Positions 21,046-29,553 of a stretch of DNA of 30,442 nucleotides are shown here, one piece after another (position 1 is the first letter of the stretch; every line of letters starts with the position of its first letter). Under the pieces are notes generated by a model. The model was not told the DNA's origin. It saw only the letters and a program-made list of their open reading frames with translations, and ran no database searches. The position numbers and the translations under genes are program-made. This DNA comes from Oscillospiraceae bacterium. Lineage in GTDB: Bacteria > Bacillota > Clostridia > Oscillospirales > CAG-272. The DNA lies in assembly GCA_015065395.1 (NCBI GenBank), contig SVQJ01000002.1, positions 1-30,442 of the forward strand, written 5' to 3'.

Positions 21046-22232
21046 AAGAGGTAATTCTTTGTAAATACGGAGAGATCGTTCTAAAGGGGGCCAACCGTTC
21101 TTCCTTTGAGAGCATTCTGCTTAAGGAAATAAAGAGAAGAGCCAGATATGCAGGAGGCTTTGATATCAGATATGCCCAGTCTACCATTTATGTAGAGCCG
21201 AGGGACGAGTTTTCCGATATTGATGAGATGTACGAGCAGGTGAAAAAGGTTTTTGGACTTGCTTCCGTCACCCGCGCGGCGGTTTGCGAGAAAAATATGG
21301 AGGATATTATCCGCACCGCCAAGGAGTATATTCCTGAAAAGCTTCGTCCATATAAGACATTCCGCTGCGAGGCAAAGAGAAGTGACAAGCATTTTCCTCT
21401 GGAAAGTCCTGAGATCGCCGCTATTGTCGGCGGAGCCTTGCTTGAGGCTGTGGGCGGAAATATTAAGGTCAATCTCAAGCATCCGGATATCACGGTGCGC
21501 GTTGAGGTACGCGATCAGTATGCATATATTCATGCAGGACAGGAAAATGGTGCGGGCGGTATCCCGCTGGGATGCGGCGGCAGAGGACTTCTTCTTCTTT
21601 CCGGCGGCATCGACAGTCCCGTTGCCGGATATATGATGGCCAAAAGAGGTCTGTTCATTGATGCGCTTCATTTTGAATCCTTCCCCTATACCAGCGAAAG
21701 AGCAAGGGAAAAGGTGCTCACCCTTGCAAAGGAGCTTTGCGAATTCACGGGTATCATGAGAGTGCATATTATATCCCTCACGGAGATACAGGAGGCGCTT
21801 CGGGATAATTGCACCGAGGATTATTTCACTCTCCTGCTTCGCCGCTGTATGATGGAGCTTGCAAACAAAGTTGCGGCTGAGGGGGATTATCAGTGCCTTG
21901 TAACCGGTGAAAGCTTAGGTCAGGTGGCAAGTCAGACCATGGCAGCCATTGCGGTAACGGATTGTGTTGCAGAGATCCCGGTTCTTCGCCCCTGTATCGG
22001 ACTTGATAAGGAGGAGATCGTTGTCCGCTCCAGAGATATCGGTACGTACGAAACCTCCATACTTCCCTATGAGGATTGCTGTACCGTGTTCACTCCCCGT
22101 CACCCCAAGACCCGTCCCGAAATGGAAAAGGTTTTGGCGGAGGAGGAAAAGTTTGACCGCAGTGCTCTCATAGAAAAGGCTTGGGAGAGCAGATATTTTG
22201 TAACTGTGAGGCAATTTAACAATGACAGATAA
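21042..22232 (+). CDS. thiI: ThiI, tRNA 4-thiouridine synthetase
   Basis: A 396-residue protein. The N-terminal ferredoxin-like and THUMP domains (about 1-165) bind tRNA; the PP-loop ATPase has LLLLSGGIDSPVAGYMMAKRG near residue 185. It lacks a C-terminal rhodanese domain, as is usual in Firmicutes. It adenylates U8 of tRNA and inserts sulfur delivered by a cysteine desulfurase such as the NifS at the end of this window. It starts 4 nt inside the regulator gene (ATGA) and its end overlaps the DUF1893 gene by 11 nt, so the three genes form one translationally coupled unit. Confidence 0.95.
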   Translation: MKEVILCKYGEIVLKGANRSSFESILLKEIKRRARYAGGFDIRYAQSTIYVEPRDEFSDIDEMYEQVKKVFGLASVTRAAVCEKNMEDIIRTAKEYIPEKLRPYKTFRCEAKRSDKHFPLESPEIAAIVGGALLEAVGGNIKVNLKHPDITVRVEVRDQYAYIHAGQENGAGGIPLGCGGRGLLLLSGGIDSPVAGYMMAKRGLFIDALHFESFPYTSERAREKVLTLAKELCEFTGIMRVHIISLTEIQEALRDNCTEDYFTLLLRRCMMELANKVAAEGDYQCLVTGESLGQVASQTMAAIAVTDCVAEIPVLRPCIGLDKEEIVVRSRDIGTYETSILPYEDCCTVFTPRHPKTRPEMEKVLAEEEKFDRSALIEKAWESRYFVTVRQFNNDR

Positions 22233-22638
22233 ATTGAAAGAAGCAATGCTTTCCCTCAGGGGACATACCTCGTGTGCAGTTTATAACGATAAGCTGAATA
22301 TTTCCACGGAAAAAGGACTTAAGCCTCTAATCATGTGGCTTGAGAAGGATGGAGAATTCCTCCGTTCAGCCTCGGTAGCCGACAAGATAATCGGCAGAGC
22401 CGCCGCTATGATAATGGTCAAGGGCGGGGTGGCCGAGGTATACGGCGGTGTTATGAGCCGCGGCGCAGTTGCAGTTTTTGAGGAGGCAGGTATTCCCTGC
22501 AGCTTTTCAAACACCTGCATTGCCATATCAAACAGAAGAGGCGACGGTATATGCCCCATGGAAAAGGCGGTTTCCCGCATAAGCGATCCGGAAGAGGCAT
22601 ATAAGATTCTCAGAGAAAAGGTACTTTCAGCTAACTGA
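22222..22638 (+). CDS. DUF1893 (TM1506-type) protein
   Basis: A 138-residue protein with marks of the DUF1893 family, a deaminase-like fold of unknown activity: CAVYNDKLNISTEKGLKPLI, then DKIIGRAAAMIMVKGGVAEVYGGVMS and CIAISNRRGDGICPMEKAV. A cysteine at the GICPME site and the conserved GRAAA helix are present. It overlaps thiI by 11 nt with GAGG inside thiI as SD. Adjacent genes suggest no clear pathway; a link to modified nucleosides is only a guess from the fold and thiI. Confidence 0.85.
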   Translation: MTDKLKEAMLSLRGHTSCAVYNDKLNISTEKGLKPLIMWLEKDGEFLRSASVADKIIGRAAAMIMVKGGVAEVYGGVMSRGAVAVFEEAGIPCSFSNTCIAISNRRGDGICPMEKAVSRISDPEEAYKILREKVLSAN

Positions 22639-22654
22639 AAAGAAAGGATAAAAT

Positions 22655-24982
22655 ATGTTTACCAACGATAATCATAAAATAGTCTATAACAGAGGCGTGG
22701 GAGAAAACAAAAACTGGATACTGGGCGAGGATCAGCTCAGCGTTCAGCGTCTTGCAAAGTGCGAGTCCATTATGTGCCAGGGTAACGGATATCTGTGCAT
22801 GAGAGGCGGACTTTTTGAAGCTCCCAGTGAGGATGTGGGTCCTGTAACTATGATTGCAGGAACTTTTAACCGCGGCGTAGATGATGGCTGTACCATGCTT
22901 ATCAACAGCGCAAATCCTTTGTCTGCAGTTGTTATTATCAATGGCGAGAAAATGGGATATGATAATATAGACTATACTACCCATGAGCGCGACCTTAATC
23001 TGAAAAACGGCCTCCTTGAAAGAAAAACTCACTGGAAGGGTACTGACGGCGGAGAATATCTTTGTGAGGAGAAGCGTTTTGTTTCCTTGAAGGATCGCCA
23101 TCTTGCGGCGCAGAAGATCACCGTAACTGCTCTGAGCGGAGATTGTGAGATCACCTTATCTGCAGGCATCAACGGCGCTGAGGAGCTTCAGCGTATAAAT
23201 CATCATATTGATTCTGTAAACGAAAAGGCCGAAAACGGCCTGCTTTGCGTGAATACCGTTACAAATCAGTCGGCTATAAGGATCGCTACCGCGGCGGCTG
23301 TTAAGTTCTGTGTGCACAAAAACGGAGAGAAGGAAAGCGTTTCGGATATCCGCTATGAAACACGTGAAAAATGCGCAAGCGCCACAGTCACCGTAAAGCT
23401 TGCCAAGGGCGAGAGCATCACTCTCAATAAGAGGATCTCAGTTTTCACAAGCCGCGATCAGGGCAGAGATACCATGAAAATGGAAGATCTTTCTGTGCTT
23501 GCAGAGAATAAAGTTAACGCAGAGCTTGATCGTTGCTTTTGCACTCTTCTCAAGGAAAGTGAAGAGGAATGGGGCGAGCGCATTTGGAATGAAAGAGATG
23601 TTACCATTGACGGTGCCGATACAGATCAGCTTGCTGTGCGCTTTGCACTTTATCACCTGACAGCAATGTCCCCCGTTCACGATAACAGAATGAATATTGC
23701 CGCAAAGGGTCTTTCCGGTCCCGGATATTACGGACATACCTTCTGGGATACTGAGATTTATATGCTTCCCTACTTTATCTTTGCCGCTCCCGATGAGGCG
23801 AGAAGTCTTATCGAGTATCGCTATAACTGCCTTGAGGCTTGCCGTACTCACGCTAAGAGAACCGGCTTCACCGGTGCACGGTTCCCCTGGGAGGCTGCAT
23901 GGATCACCGATGGCGAGGCAACTCCCGTTATTTATAATACCGGCGATTATGAGGTACATATCACAGCAGATGTAGCCTTCGGCGTTCACTATTACAATAT
24001 GGTGACAGGCGACGAGGATTTTATGGAAAAATGCGGATATGAGCTTCTTCTGGACTGTGCAAGATTCTGGCCTTCAAGAATCGATTACGATGCTGAGAAG
24101 GATCAGTACGTCATCCTTAACGTTATCGGCGCAAACGAGTATAAGGAAAACGTTGATAACAATGCATATACCAACTATATGGTGCATCAGAATATCCGTC
24201 TTGCTGTTGAGTATACGGATATGCTCAGAAAGGATAAGCCTGAGACCTATAACAGATTGAACGAGCTTCTCGATCTGGACAGCGCTTATGAGAAATGGAC
24301 AGATATCCTTGCAAAGCTTTATCTTCCCGTGGAGAACGAGGATGGGATCATTCCCGAGGATGATACATTCCTTTCTCTTCCCAAGGTGACACAGAATGGC
24401 ATCTCCGCATCCCTTGACCCTACTGTCCGCGAGCGTATCAACGAAATGGGCGGATTTTTGAAGGTAATGATAGGTAAGCAAGCAGATGTTGTTGCTCTTC
24501 TCTATATGATGGAGGATCTTTTCAGTCCTGAGACCAAGGTAAAGAACTTCTATTTCTACGAGGAATGCTGTATCCACGATTCCAGCCTCTCCCTTTCCAC
24601 CTTCTCTGCTCTTGCTGCAGACCTGGGCGAAGCGAAGATGGCTTATGATCTCTTTGAAAGAGCTACTATGATCGATATGGGTAACTGTATGTGGTCCTCC
24701 AATGAGGGTATGCATGCCGCATCTCTTGGTGGCATCTGGCAGTGTGCGGTTCTCGGATTCGGCGGTGTGCGCAGATACGGAAACGAGCTGAGGATCGACC
24801 CCCATCTTCCCAAGGCTTGGAGATCCGTTTCTTTTGCGATCTATTGGCACGGTCAGCGTCTTGAGGTGTATGCGGATCACGAAAGCCTTTCCGTAAAGAA
24901 TGTGACCGGAACTGCCGATGTTCAGTTCATCCATAACGGAAAGATCTGCTCTGTGGGAGAGGGAATCACAATAGAGAGATAA
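22655..24982 (+). CDS. Glycoside hydrolase family 65 phosphorylase
   Basis: A 775-residue GH65 protein. The N-terminal beta-sandwich (about 1-270) is followed by a helical linker and an (alpha/alpha)6 barrel. The catalytic acid is E495 in GANEYKENVDNNAYTN, the phosphate-binding region is KQADVVALLYM near residue 608, and the barrel contains GFTGARFPWEAAW. GH65 enzymes reversibly phosphorolyse alpha-glucosides (maltose, trehalose, kojibiose, nigerose, or glucosyl-rhamnose), yielding beta-glucose 1-phosphate and the released sugar. Which sugar is not readable from sequence alone. The SD AAAGGA lies 8 nt before the ATG. It is followed 55 nt later by a galactokinase-family gene, which suggests that the released sugar is phosphorylated. 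Confidence 0.9.
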   Translation: MFTNDNHKIVYNRGVGENKNWILGEDQLSVQRLAKCESIMCQGNGYLCMRGGLFEAPSEDVGPVTMIAGTFNRGVDDGCTMLINSANPLSAVVIINGEKMGYDNIDYTTHERDLNLKNGLLERKTHWKGTDGGEYLCEEKRFVSLKDRHLAAQKITVTALSGDCEITLSAGINGAEELQRINHHIDSVNEKAENGLLCVNTVTNQSAIRIATAAAVKFCVHKNGEKESVSDIRYETREKCASATVTVKLAKGESITLNKRISVFTSRDQGRDTMKMEDLSVLAENKVNAELDRCFCTLLKESEEEWGERIWNERDVTIDGADTDQLAVRFALYHLTAMSPVHDNRMNIAAKGLSGPGYYGHTFWDTEIYMLPYFIFAAPDEARSLIEYRYNCLEACRTHAKRTGFTGARFPWEAAWITDGEATPVIYNTGDYEVHITADVAFGVHYYNMVTGDEDFMEKCGYELLLDCARFWPSRIDYDAEKDQYVILNVIGANEYKENVDNNAYTNYMVHQNIRLAVEYTDMLRKDKPETYNRLNELLDLDSAYEKWTDILAKLYLPVENEDGIIPEDDTFLSLPKVTQNGISASLDPTVRERINEMGGFLKVMIGKQADVVALLYMMEDLFSPETKVKNFYFYEECCIHDSSLSLSTFSALAADLGEAKMAYDLFERATMIDMGNCMWSSNEGMHAASLGGIWQCAVLGFGGVRRYGNELRIDPHLPKAWRSVSFAIYWHGQRLEVYADHESLSVKNVTGTADVQFIHNGKICSVGEGITIER

Positions 24983-24988
24983 ATAATT

Positions 24989-25016
24989 CCCTGCGGCTTT
25001 TCAAAAAGCCGCAGGG
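24989..25016 (+). promoter_or_regulatory. Strong stem-loop between GH65 and galK-like genes
   Basis: CCCTGCGGCTTT pairs perfectly with AAAGCCGCAGGG (12 bp) around TCAA. It is followed by GGAC, not a U-tract, and lies 22 nt before the next ATG, so it probably marks an RNase-processing or mRNA-stabilising element between two co-transcribed genes, and less likely a terminator. Confidence 0.6.
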
Positions 25017-25037
25017 GGACAAAGATCGGAGTAAAAA

Positions 25038-26324
25038 ATGATCTCATCTAAGCTTAAAGAATATGTTATTTCCGGGAGACTTGATGGCCTGCTTATGGCT
25101 GAATGTGCCGTTTCGCCGGAAAGGCTGGCAGAAAAAAAGGAGCGTATCGCCAATGCGGTGGATTCCTTTATTGCCATTTACGGAGATCGGGAAGCTTATC
25201 TTTTTTCCGTAGGTGGCAGAAGCGAGATCTCCGGAAATCACACGGATCATAACAGGGGTAGGGTGCTTTGCGCTGCAGTGGATCTTGATATTATTGCAGT
25301 TGCATCTCCCACCGACGACAAGGCTGTGACTGTCAAAAGCGAGGGCTTTGACGCTGATACTGTGCTTGAAAGCGAGATTTGGGAGCCTATAGAGGAGAGA
25401 AAATTCTCTTCAAGTGCAATTATTGCCGGCATGGAGAGGGCTTTTTCAGACAGGGGATTGAATATAGGCGGGTTTTGTGCCTATACCGTTTCCGACGTTC
25501 TTAAGGGAAGCGGTCTTTCCTCTTCCGCTGCATTTGAGGTGATGATCGGAAATATACTCAATCATCTGTATAATGATGGCACCGTTTCAAATGTAGAGAT
25601 CGCAAAAATGGCACAGTTTAGTGAAAATGTTTATTTCGGAAAGCCCTGCGGTCTTATGGATCAGACAGCCTGTGCCGTGGGAGGATTCATTTCTATTGAT
25701 TTTAATGACCCGAAGGAGCCTGTTATAGAAAAGCAGGACTTTGACCTTTCGGGTGCAGGCTATGACCTTTGTATCATTGATACGGGGGGGAATCATGCGG
25801 ATCTTAATGAGGATTACGCTTCGGTACCCTCGGAGATGAAGGCTGTCGCTGCATATTTTGGAAAAGAAGTGCTCCGCTCTGTCAGCGAAGAGGATATTAT
25901 CGCAAGTGCTGTGGATATCCGTGAAAAGCTGGGAGACAGATGCCTTTTGCGTGCGCTTCATTTTATGGGGGAGAACAAAAGAGTTGAAAAGCAGGCTCTT
26001 GCTCTGAAAGAGGGGGATGTACAAGCGTTTTTTGATAATGTTATCGCTTCAGGTCTTTCAAGCTATCGTTATTTGCAGAATGTGTATACTGTGAAAAATG
26101 TGAGCGAGCAGGGACTTTCTCTTGCTCTTTGCCTTTGCGAGAGATTTCTTTGTGATAAGGGCGGAGCATGGAGAGTTCACGGAGGCGGATTTGCAGGTAC
26201 CGTGCAGGCTTTTGTTCCCAAAGCTTATACATCTCAGTTCAAAAGCTATATGGAAAAAGTATTCAATAAAGGCTCTTGCCATGTGCTCAGTGTCCGCCGC
26301 GGCGGAGCAATGAGGCTTGTCTGA
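25038..26324 (+). CDS. Galactokinase-family sugar kinase (GHMP)
   Basis: A 428-residue GHMP kinase. Signature 1 at residues 60-72 is GRSEISGNHTDHN, against the canonical GRVNLIGEHTDYN: the Glu is Asn67 and the Tyr is His71, while Asp70 is kept. The ATP motif is KGSGLSSSAAFEV (near 158). The catalytic Asp is in CGLMDQTACAVGG, and motif 3 is RVHGGGFAGTVQAF near residue 380. So it should phosphorylate a hexose at C1, but the sugar-binding residues differ from standard GalK and its substrate may not be galactose. SD GGAG before ATG 25038. It lies behind a GH65 phosphorylase; galT and galE are absent. Confidence 0.88.
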   Translation: MISSKLKEYVISGRLDGLLMAECAVSPERLAEKKERIANAVDSFIAIYGDREAYLFSVGGRSEISGNHTDHNRGRVLCAAVDLDIIAVASPTDDKAVTVKSEGFDADTVLESEIWEPIEERKFSSSAIIAGMERAFSDRGLNIGGFCAYTVSDVLKGSGLSSSAAFEVMIGNILNHLYNDGTVSNVEIAKMAQFSENVYFGKPCGLMDQTACAVGGFISIDFNDPKEPVIEKQDFDLSGAGYDLCIIDTGGNHADLNEDYASVPSEMKAVAAYFGKEVLRSVSEEDIIASAVDIREKLGDRCLLRALHFMGENKRVEKQALALKEGDVQAFFDNVIASGLSSYRYLQNVYTVKNVSEQGLSLALCLCERFLCDKGGAWRVHGGGFAGTVQAFVPKAYTSQFKSYMEKVFNKGSCHVLSVRRGGAMRLV

Positions 26325-26329
26325 TCACC

Positions 26330-26698
26330 ATGAAGAACGAAAAAAAGAAAAGCGCCCTGAGTTCAAAGCAAAAGGCGGCTATAATTATCAATTTTGTTAT
26401 TCTGCTGATTATATACTATGGCTGTATCTATTTCGGGGAGAAGACAATGAATCCCCTTCCCTATCAGATCTGCTCGGGAGTTTATGTGTCGGCGGCGATC
26501 ATTCTCGGTGCTCTTTCTCTTCTGCTTTCGGGAAAGATAGTTTCCGAAAAGAAGGGAGAGGAGCGCACGGATAAGCAGATATCCATGTCTAAAACACTTT
26601 TGTTGTGGGTTCTGCCACTATTTGTTGTTTTACTTATTGACTTTATGGACCTATTTGTAGTAGAATACATAAAGCAGATGCTTTCAAGTGCAAAGTAA
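26330..26698 (+). CDS. Small membrane protein, unknown function
   Basis: A 122-residue protein with a basic start (MKNEKKKSALSSKQKAA) and three predicted membrane helices. The first is IIINFVILLIIYYGCIYFGE, the second is around VYVSAAIILGALSLLLSG, and the third is LLLWVLPLFVVLLIDFMDLF. A charged loop (SEKKGEERTDKQISMSK) lies between the second and third. It begins 5 nt after the galK-like stop with no strong SD, so it likely depends on translational coupling. It is followed by pgsA. The family is not recognised. Confidence 0.65.
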   Translation: MKNEKKKSALSSKQKAAIIINFVILLIIYYGCIYFGEKTMNPLPYQICSGVYVSAAIILGALSLLLSGKIVSEKKGEERTDKQISMSKTLLLWVLPLFVVLLIDFMDLFVVEYIKQMLSSAK

Positions 26699-26747
26699 GC
26701 TTCGGTCTGTGCTGTGCACAAATATAAAACCAAAGCTTTGGAGAGAA

Positions 26748-27362
26748 ATGAATTTACCTAATAAATTAACTATTCTTCGTATTTGCCTGGTTCCCGTATT
26801 TATGATCGTGATGATGGCTCCCATCCCCTTCCATCCCGATGCCGTTATAAGTGATCTTATCTGCAGAGGGGTGGCTGCTTTGGTCTTTATCATCACAAGC
26901 ATTACCGATATGCTGGATGGAAAGATCGCCAGAAAGTATAATCTTATCACTAATTTCGGAAAGTTTATGGATCCTCTTGCCGACAAATTTATGGTTTTCG
27001 GCGCCCTTCTTTCCATTATCTACAGATACAGAGCAGACCGCGCTCTCCCCGTTATAATTTGTGCAGCTGCTATCGTAATGTTCAGAGAGCTCGCAGTTAC
27101 CTCCATTCGCCTTGTTGTAAGCGGAAATGAGGGTATCGTCGTTGCGGCAAGCTGGCTTGGCAAAGTGAAGACAGTGCTCCAGATCGTGTTTATCTGTACT
27201 ATCCTTCTTGAGCCTCTGGTTCTCTATCCCTTTAAGAGCTTTGCTTTCTACGATTGGACTATCCTTACTTATGTTACCATGGCTGCGATGGTCTTTATGA
27301 CCCTTTGGTCAGGATTTGATTATATTAAGTCCTATTGGAAGTTTATCTCTCCCAATGATTAA
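26748..27362 (+). CDS. pgsA: PgsA, CDP-diacylglycerol--glycerol-3-phosphate phosphatidyltransferase
   Basis: A 204-residue integral membrane enzyme. The CDP-alcohol phosphotransferase motif DG-x2-AR-x8-G-x3-D-x3-D is present as DGKIARKYNLITNFGKFMDP followed by LADK (about residues 60-83). It starts MNLPNKLTILRICLVPVFMI, a typical PgsA N-terminus, and has about five more hydrophobic segments. It makes phosphatidylglycerol phosphate, the first step to phosphatidylglycerol and cardiolipin. The ATG 26748 is chosen over an in-frame upstream start because GGAGAG is just before it. It is the last gene of the plus-strand run and ends at the 27370 terminator. Confidence 0.93.
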   Translation: MNLPNKLTILRICLVPVFMIVMMAPIPFHPDAVISDLICRGVAALVFIITSITDMLDGKIARKYNLITNFGKFMDPLADKFMVFGALLSIIYRYRADRALPVIICAAAIVMFRELAVTSIRLVVSGNEGIVVAASWLGKVKTVLQIVFICTILLEPLVLYPFKSFAFYDWTILTYVTMAAMVFMTLWSGFDYIKSYWKFISPND

Positions 27363-27369
27363 TTGAATA

Positions 27370-27426
27370 CAAATAAAAAGGATCGGTAAAAGCGAAATTT
27401 TCGCCTTTACCGATCCTTTTTATTTG
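27370..27426. terminator. Strong bidirectional terminator between pgsA and mnmA
   Basis: CAAATAAAAAGGATCGGTAAA (27370-27390) is the exact complement of 27406-27426, a 21-bp stem with an inner GCGAAATTTTCGC hairpin and A- and T-runs at its ends. It serves the converging pgsA (+) and mnmA (-) genes. Confidence 0.9.
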
Positions 27427-27439
27427 TATGTTCAGCTGA

Positions 27440-27495
27440 ACTCATTATTAAAGCTTTGCAGAGCTTTTTTCAAAAACCTGCCGTTTTCTTTGCAA
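27440..27495. repeat. Dispersed intergenic repeat, copy D (diverged)
   Basis: AAAGCTTTGCAGAGCTTTTTTC on the plus strand; read on the minus strand GGTTTTTGAAAAAAGCTCTGC resembles the core of copies A-C. It also forms a small AAAGCT/AGCTTT hairpin with a T-run. Near it, TTCAGCTGAA (27426 on) is a short palindrome. Confidence 0.4.
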
Positions 27496-27520
27496 CCTTA
27501 AATTTGAAAGCACCTTTTTG

Positions 27521-28558
27521 TCAGCATATAACCGCGCCGCCCACAAGGAGGTCTCCGTCATAGAATACAACGGATTGGCCGGGAGATGGTGCTCTTTGAG
27601 GGGAATCAAACTCCACGGTTATCTCTTTTTCGGAAATTGGTGTTACCGTACATGGGGATTGAGCCTTACCGTAGCGGATCTTTGCTTCAAGGCGAATGGG
27701 GGATGTGAGAAAATCAAAGGCAAGCCAGTTTGCGTCTCTCCCCTTCAATTTTTTTGCAAAGAGATTTTCCGCCGGGCACAGAATAACAGTATTTTCCTTT
27801 GCGTTTTTTTCCTTAACGTAAAGAGGTGCGGGCAGGGATAATCCAAGTCCCCGACGCTGACCTACGGTGTAGTGGATAATGCCCTTGTGAGAGCCTAAAA
27901 TATTGCCCTGCTCATCGATAAAGCTACCCTTCGGGAATGTGACGGCGCTTTCCCTTTCGATAAAGGAAGCATAATCTCCGTCGGGAACAAAGCATATATC
28001 CTGACTTTCCTTTTTATTTGCGTTGTCAAGTCCGGCTTCGAGGGCAGCTTCCCTCGCCTCGCTTTTTGTGAGTGAACCCAGGGGAAGAACAAGGTGGGAA
28101 AGGGCGCGCTGTGTCAGTGACCAGAGCACATAAGTCTGATCCTTTTCAGAGCACTTGCTTTTATAAAGAAGGTATCTTTCCCCTTCTTTTTTTATTTTTG
28201 CGTAATGACCTGTTGCGACCCTGTCGTATCCAAGCTCCAAAGCCCGATCCAGAAAAGCACCGAACTTCATAGTCCTGTTGCACACTATGCAAGGATTCGG
28301 GGTCTCGCCGTTTATATATGAGGCAATAAAATCCTCAATAACGTTTTTGCGAAACTCCCGTCTCATATCAAATGAGTGAAATTCTATGCCCAGCTTTTCA
28401 GCTGCCGCCATTGCATCAGCTGTGGGGTCCTCCCCTATGCCCGGGCAAAGACGCATGGTGGCACCGCCTACGCAATAGCCTCCCTTTATCAGAAGTGCGG
28501 CAACGGCGGAGGAATCCACCCCGCCGCTCATTGCCACAAGTATTTTTTCTTTTTTCAT
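27521..28558 (-). CDS. mnmA: MnmA, tRNA-specific 2-thiouridylase
   Basis: A 345-residue PP-loop enzyme: MSGGVDSSAVAALL at the N-terminus, the catalytic cysteine pair in NPCIVCNRTMKFG (near residue 103) and QDICFVPDGDYASF (near 200), and TVGQRRGLG in the C-terminal beta-barrel. It adds sulfur to position 2 of the wobble uridine of tRNA-Lys, -Glu and -Gln, with sulfur from a cysteine desulfurase. Its ATG directly follows the TAA of nadA with no gap, so both are in one transcript. NifS and NifU lie upstream in the same direction. Confidence 0.95.
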   Translation of the reverse strand: MKKEKILVAMSGGVDSSAVAALLIKGGYCVGGATMRLCPGIGEDPTADAMAAAEKLGIEFHSFDMRREFRKNVIEDFIASYINGETPNPCIVCNRTMKFGAFLDRALELGYDRVATGHYAKIKKEGERYLLYKSKCSEKDQTYVLWSLTQRALSHLVLPLGSLTKSEAREAALEAGLDNANKKESQDICFVPDGDYASFIERESAVTFPKGSFIDEQGNILGSHKGIIHYTVGQRRGLGLSLPAPLYVKEKNAKENTVILCPAENLFAKKLKGRDANWLAFDFLTSPIRLEAKIRYGKAQSPCTVTPISEKEITVEFDSPQRAPSPGQSVVFYDGDLLVGGAVIC

Positions 28559-29470
28559 TTATCCAAGCTCGATCATTCTTTCGATACAATGGCGTGCATC
28601 CCGTATCGTTTCATCAGAAAGGATTATTTCATCTCCACCGTCACCGTTAATGCAATCAAGCACATCGGTGAGAGTTGTGAGCTTCATGTCTCCGCAAACA
28701 AGGCGAGGAGAAAGAGGATAGAATTTCTTATCGGGGCATTCAAATTGAAGATGCTCGATAATTGCTACCTCGGTTCCGATAATAAACTCTTTTTTCTCGC
28801 TTTTTTTTGCATATTCCATAATCTCGGCCGTGGAACCTACAAAATCTGCGCTCTCGCTGACCTCGGGTATGCATTCAGGATGAACGAGGAATAGAGCATT
28901 GGGATACATTTCCCTTGCTGCCGTTGCTTCCCCGGGGGTGATGGAGGAATGGATGGGGCATCCGCCTTTCCAGAGAGTTATATTTTTTTCGGGAAGCTTA
29001 TTTGCAACGTATCTGCCCAGATTGCAATCGGGTATGAACAAAATGTCCTTTTGAGGGAGCCTTGATACGATCTTTACGGCACTTGATGAGGTAACGCAAA
29101 CATCGCAAACGGTTTTTATGGATGCGGTGGTATTTATGTAGGCTACCACGGCAGTCTCGGGATGTTTCTCTTTGAATTTCAATATATCCTCTTTTGTGAA
29201 CTGCTCAGCCATGGGGCATCCTGCTCTTTTGTGGCTCAGAATAACCTTTTTGTCGGGGCAGAGAAGCTTAACTCCCTCTGCCATAAAGCGAACTCCGCAC
29301 ATTATAACCGTACGGTTATCTGTTTTTGCAGCCTTGACTGCCAGCGCATAAGAATCTCCGGTATGATCCGCGATGGAAGTTATGATATGCGGCTGGTAGC
29401 TGTGGGCAAGTATGCAAATGTCCTTTTCCTTCTTAAGGCGAAGGATCTCATCCTGCATTTTTTTTATCAT
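28559..29470 (-). CDS. nadA: NadA, quinolinate synthase
   Basis: A 303-residue protein with the three-fold NadA layout. The N-terminal domain has ILAHSYQPHIITSIADHTGD and GVRFMAEGVKLLCP, the middle has VCDVCVTSSSAVKIV and PDCNLGRYVANK followed by GGCPIHSSITP, and the last domain has HPECIPEVSESADFVGSTAEI with a final cysteine in LVCGDMKLTTL. These supply the three cysteines for one 4Fe-4S cluster. It condenses iminoaspartate with dihydroxyacetone phosphate to quinolinate for NAD synthesis. nadB and nadC are not in the window. It starts ATG 29470 with GAGGA, downstream of the nifU hairpin, and abuts mnmA. Confidence 0.95.
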   Translation of the reverse strand: MIKKMQDEILRLKKEKDICILAHSYQPHIITSIADHTGDSYALAVKAAKTDNRTVIMCGVRFMAEGVKLLCPDKKVILSHKRAGCPMAEQFTKEDILKFKEKHPETAVVAYINTTASIKTVCDVCVTSSSAVKIVSRLPQKDILFIPDCNLGRYVANKLPEKNITLWKGGCPIHSSITPGEATAAREMYPNALFLVHPECIPEVSESADFVGSTAEIMEYAKKSEKKEFIIGTEVAIIEHLQFECPDKKFYPLSPRLVCGDMKLTTLTDVLDCINGDGGDEIILSDETIRDARHCIERMIELG

Positions 29471-29503
29471 TTTTTGTTCCTCGGTTCATATTAGGTGTTG
29501 AAA

Positions 29504-29549
29504 AGGGGCTGTTGCAACAGCGTCTTATGCATCTATTGCAACAGCCCCT
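29504..29549 (-). terminator. Hairpin between nifU and nadA
   Basis: AGGGGCTGTTGCAA pairs perfectly with TTGCAACAGCCCCT (14 bp) around an 18-nt loop just after the nifU stop; on the minus strand it is followed by TTTTCAAC. The stem also contains TTGCAA, 18 bp before TAATAT, so the same DNA could carry a nadA promoter. Outer ATATTAGG/CCTAATAT arms could form an alternative stem. Confidence 0.65.
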
Positions 29550-29553
29550 AATA

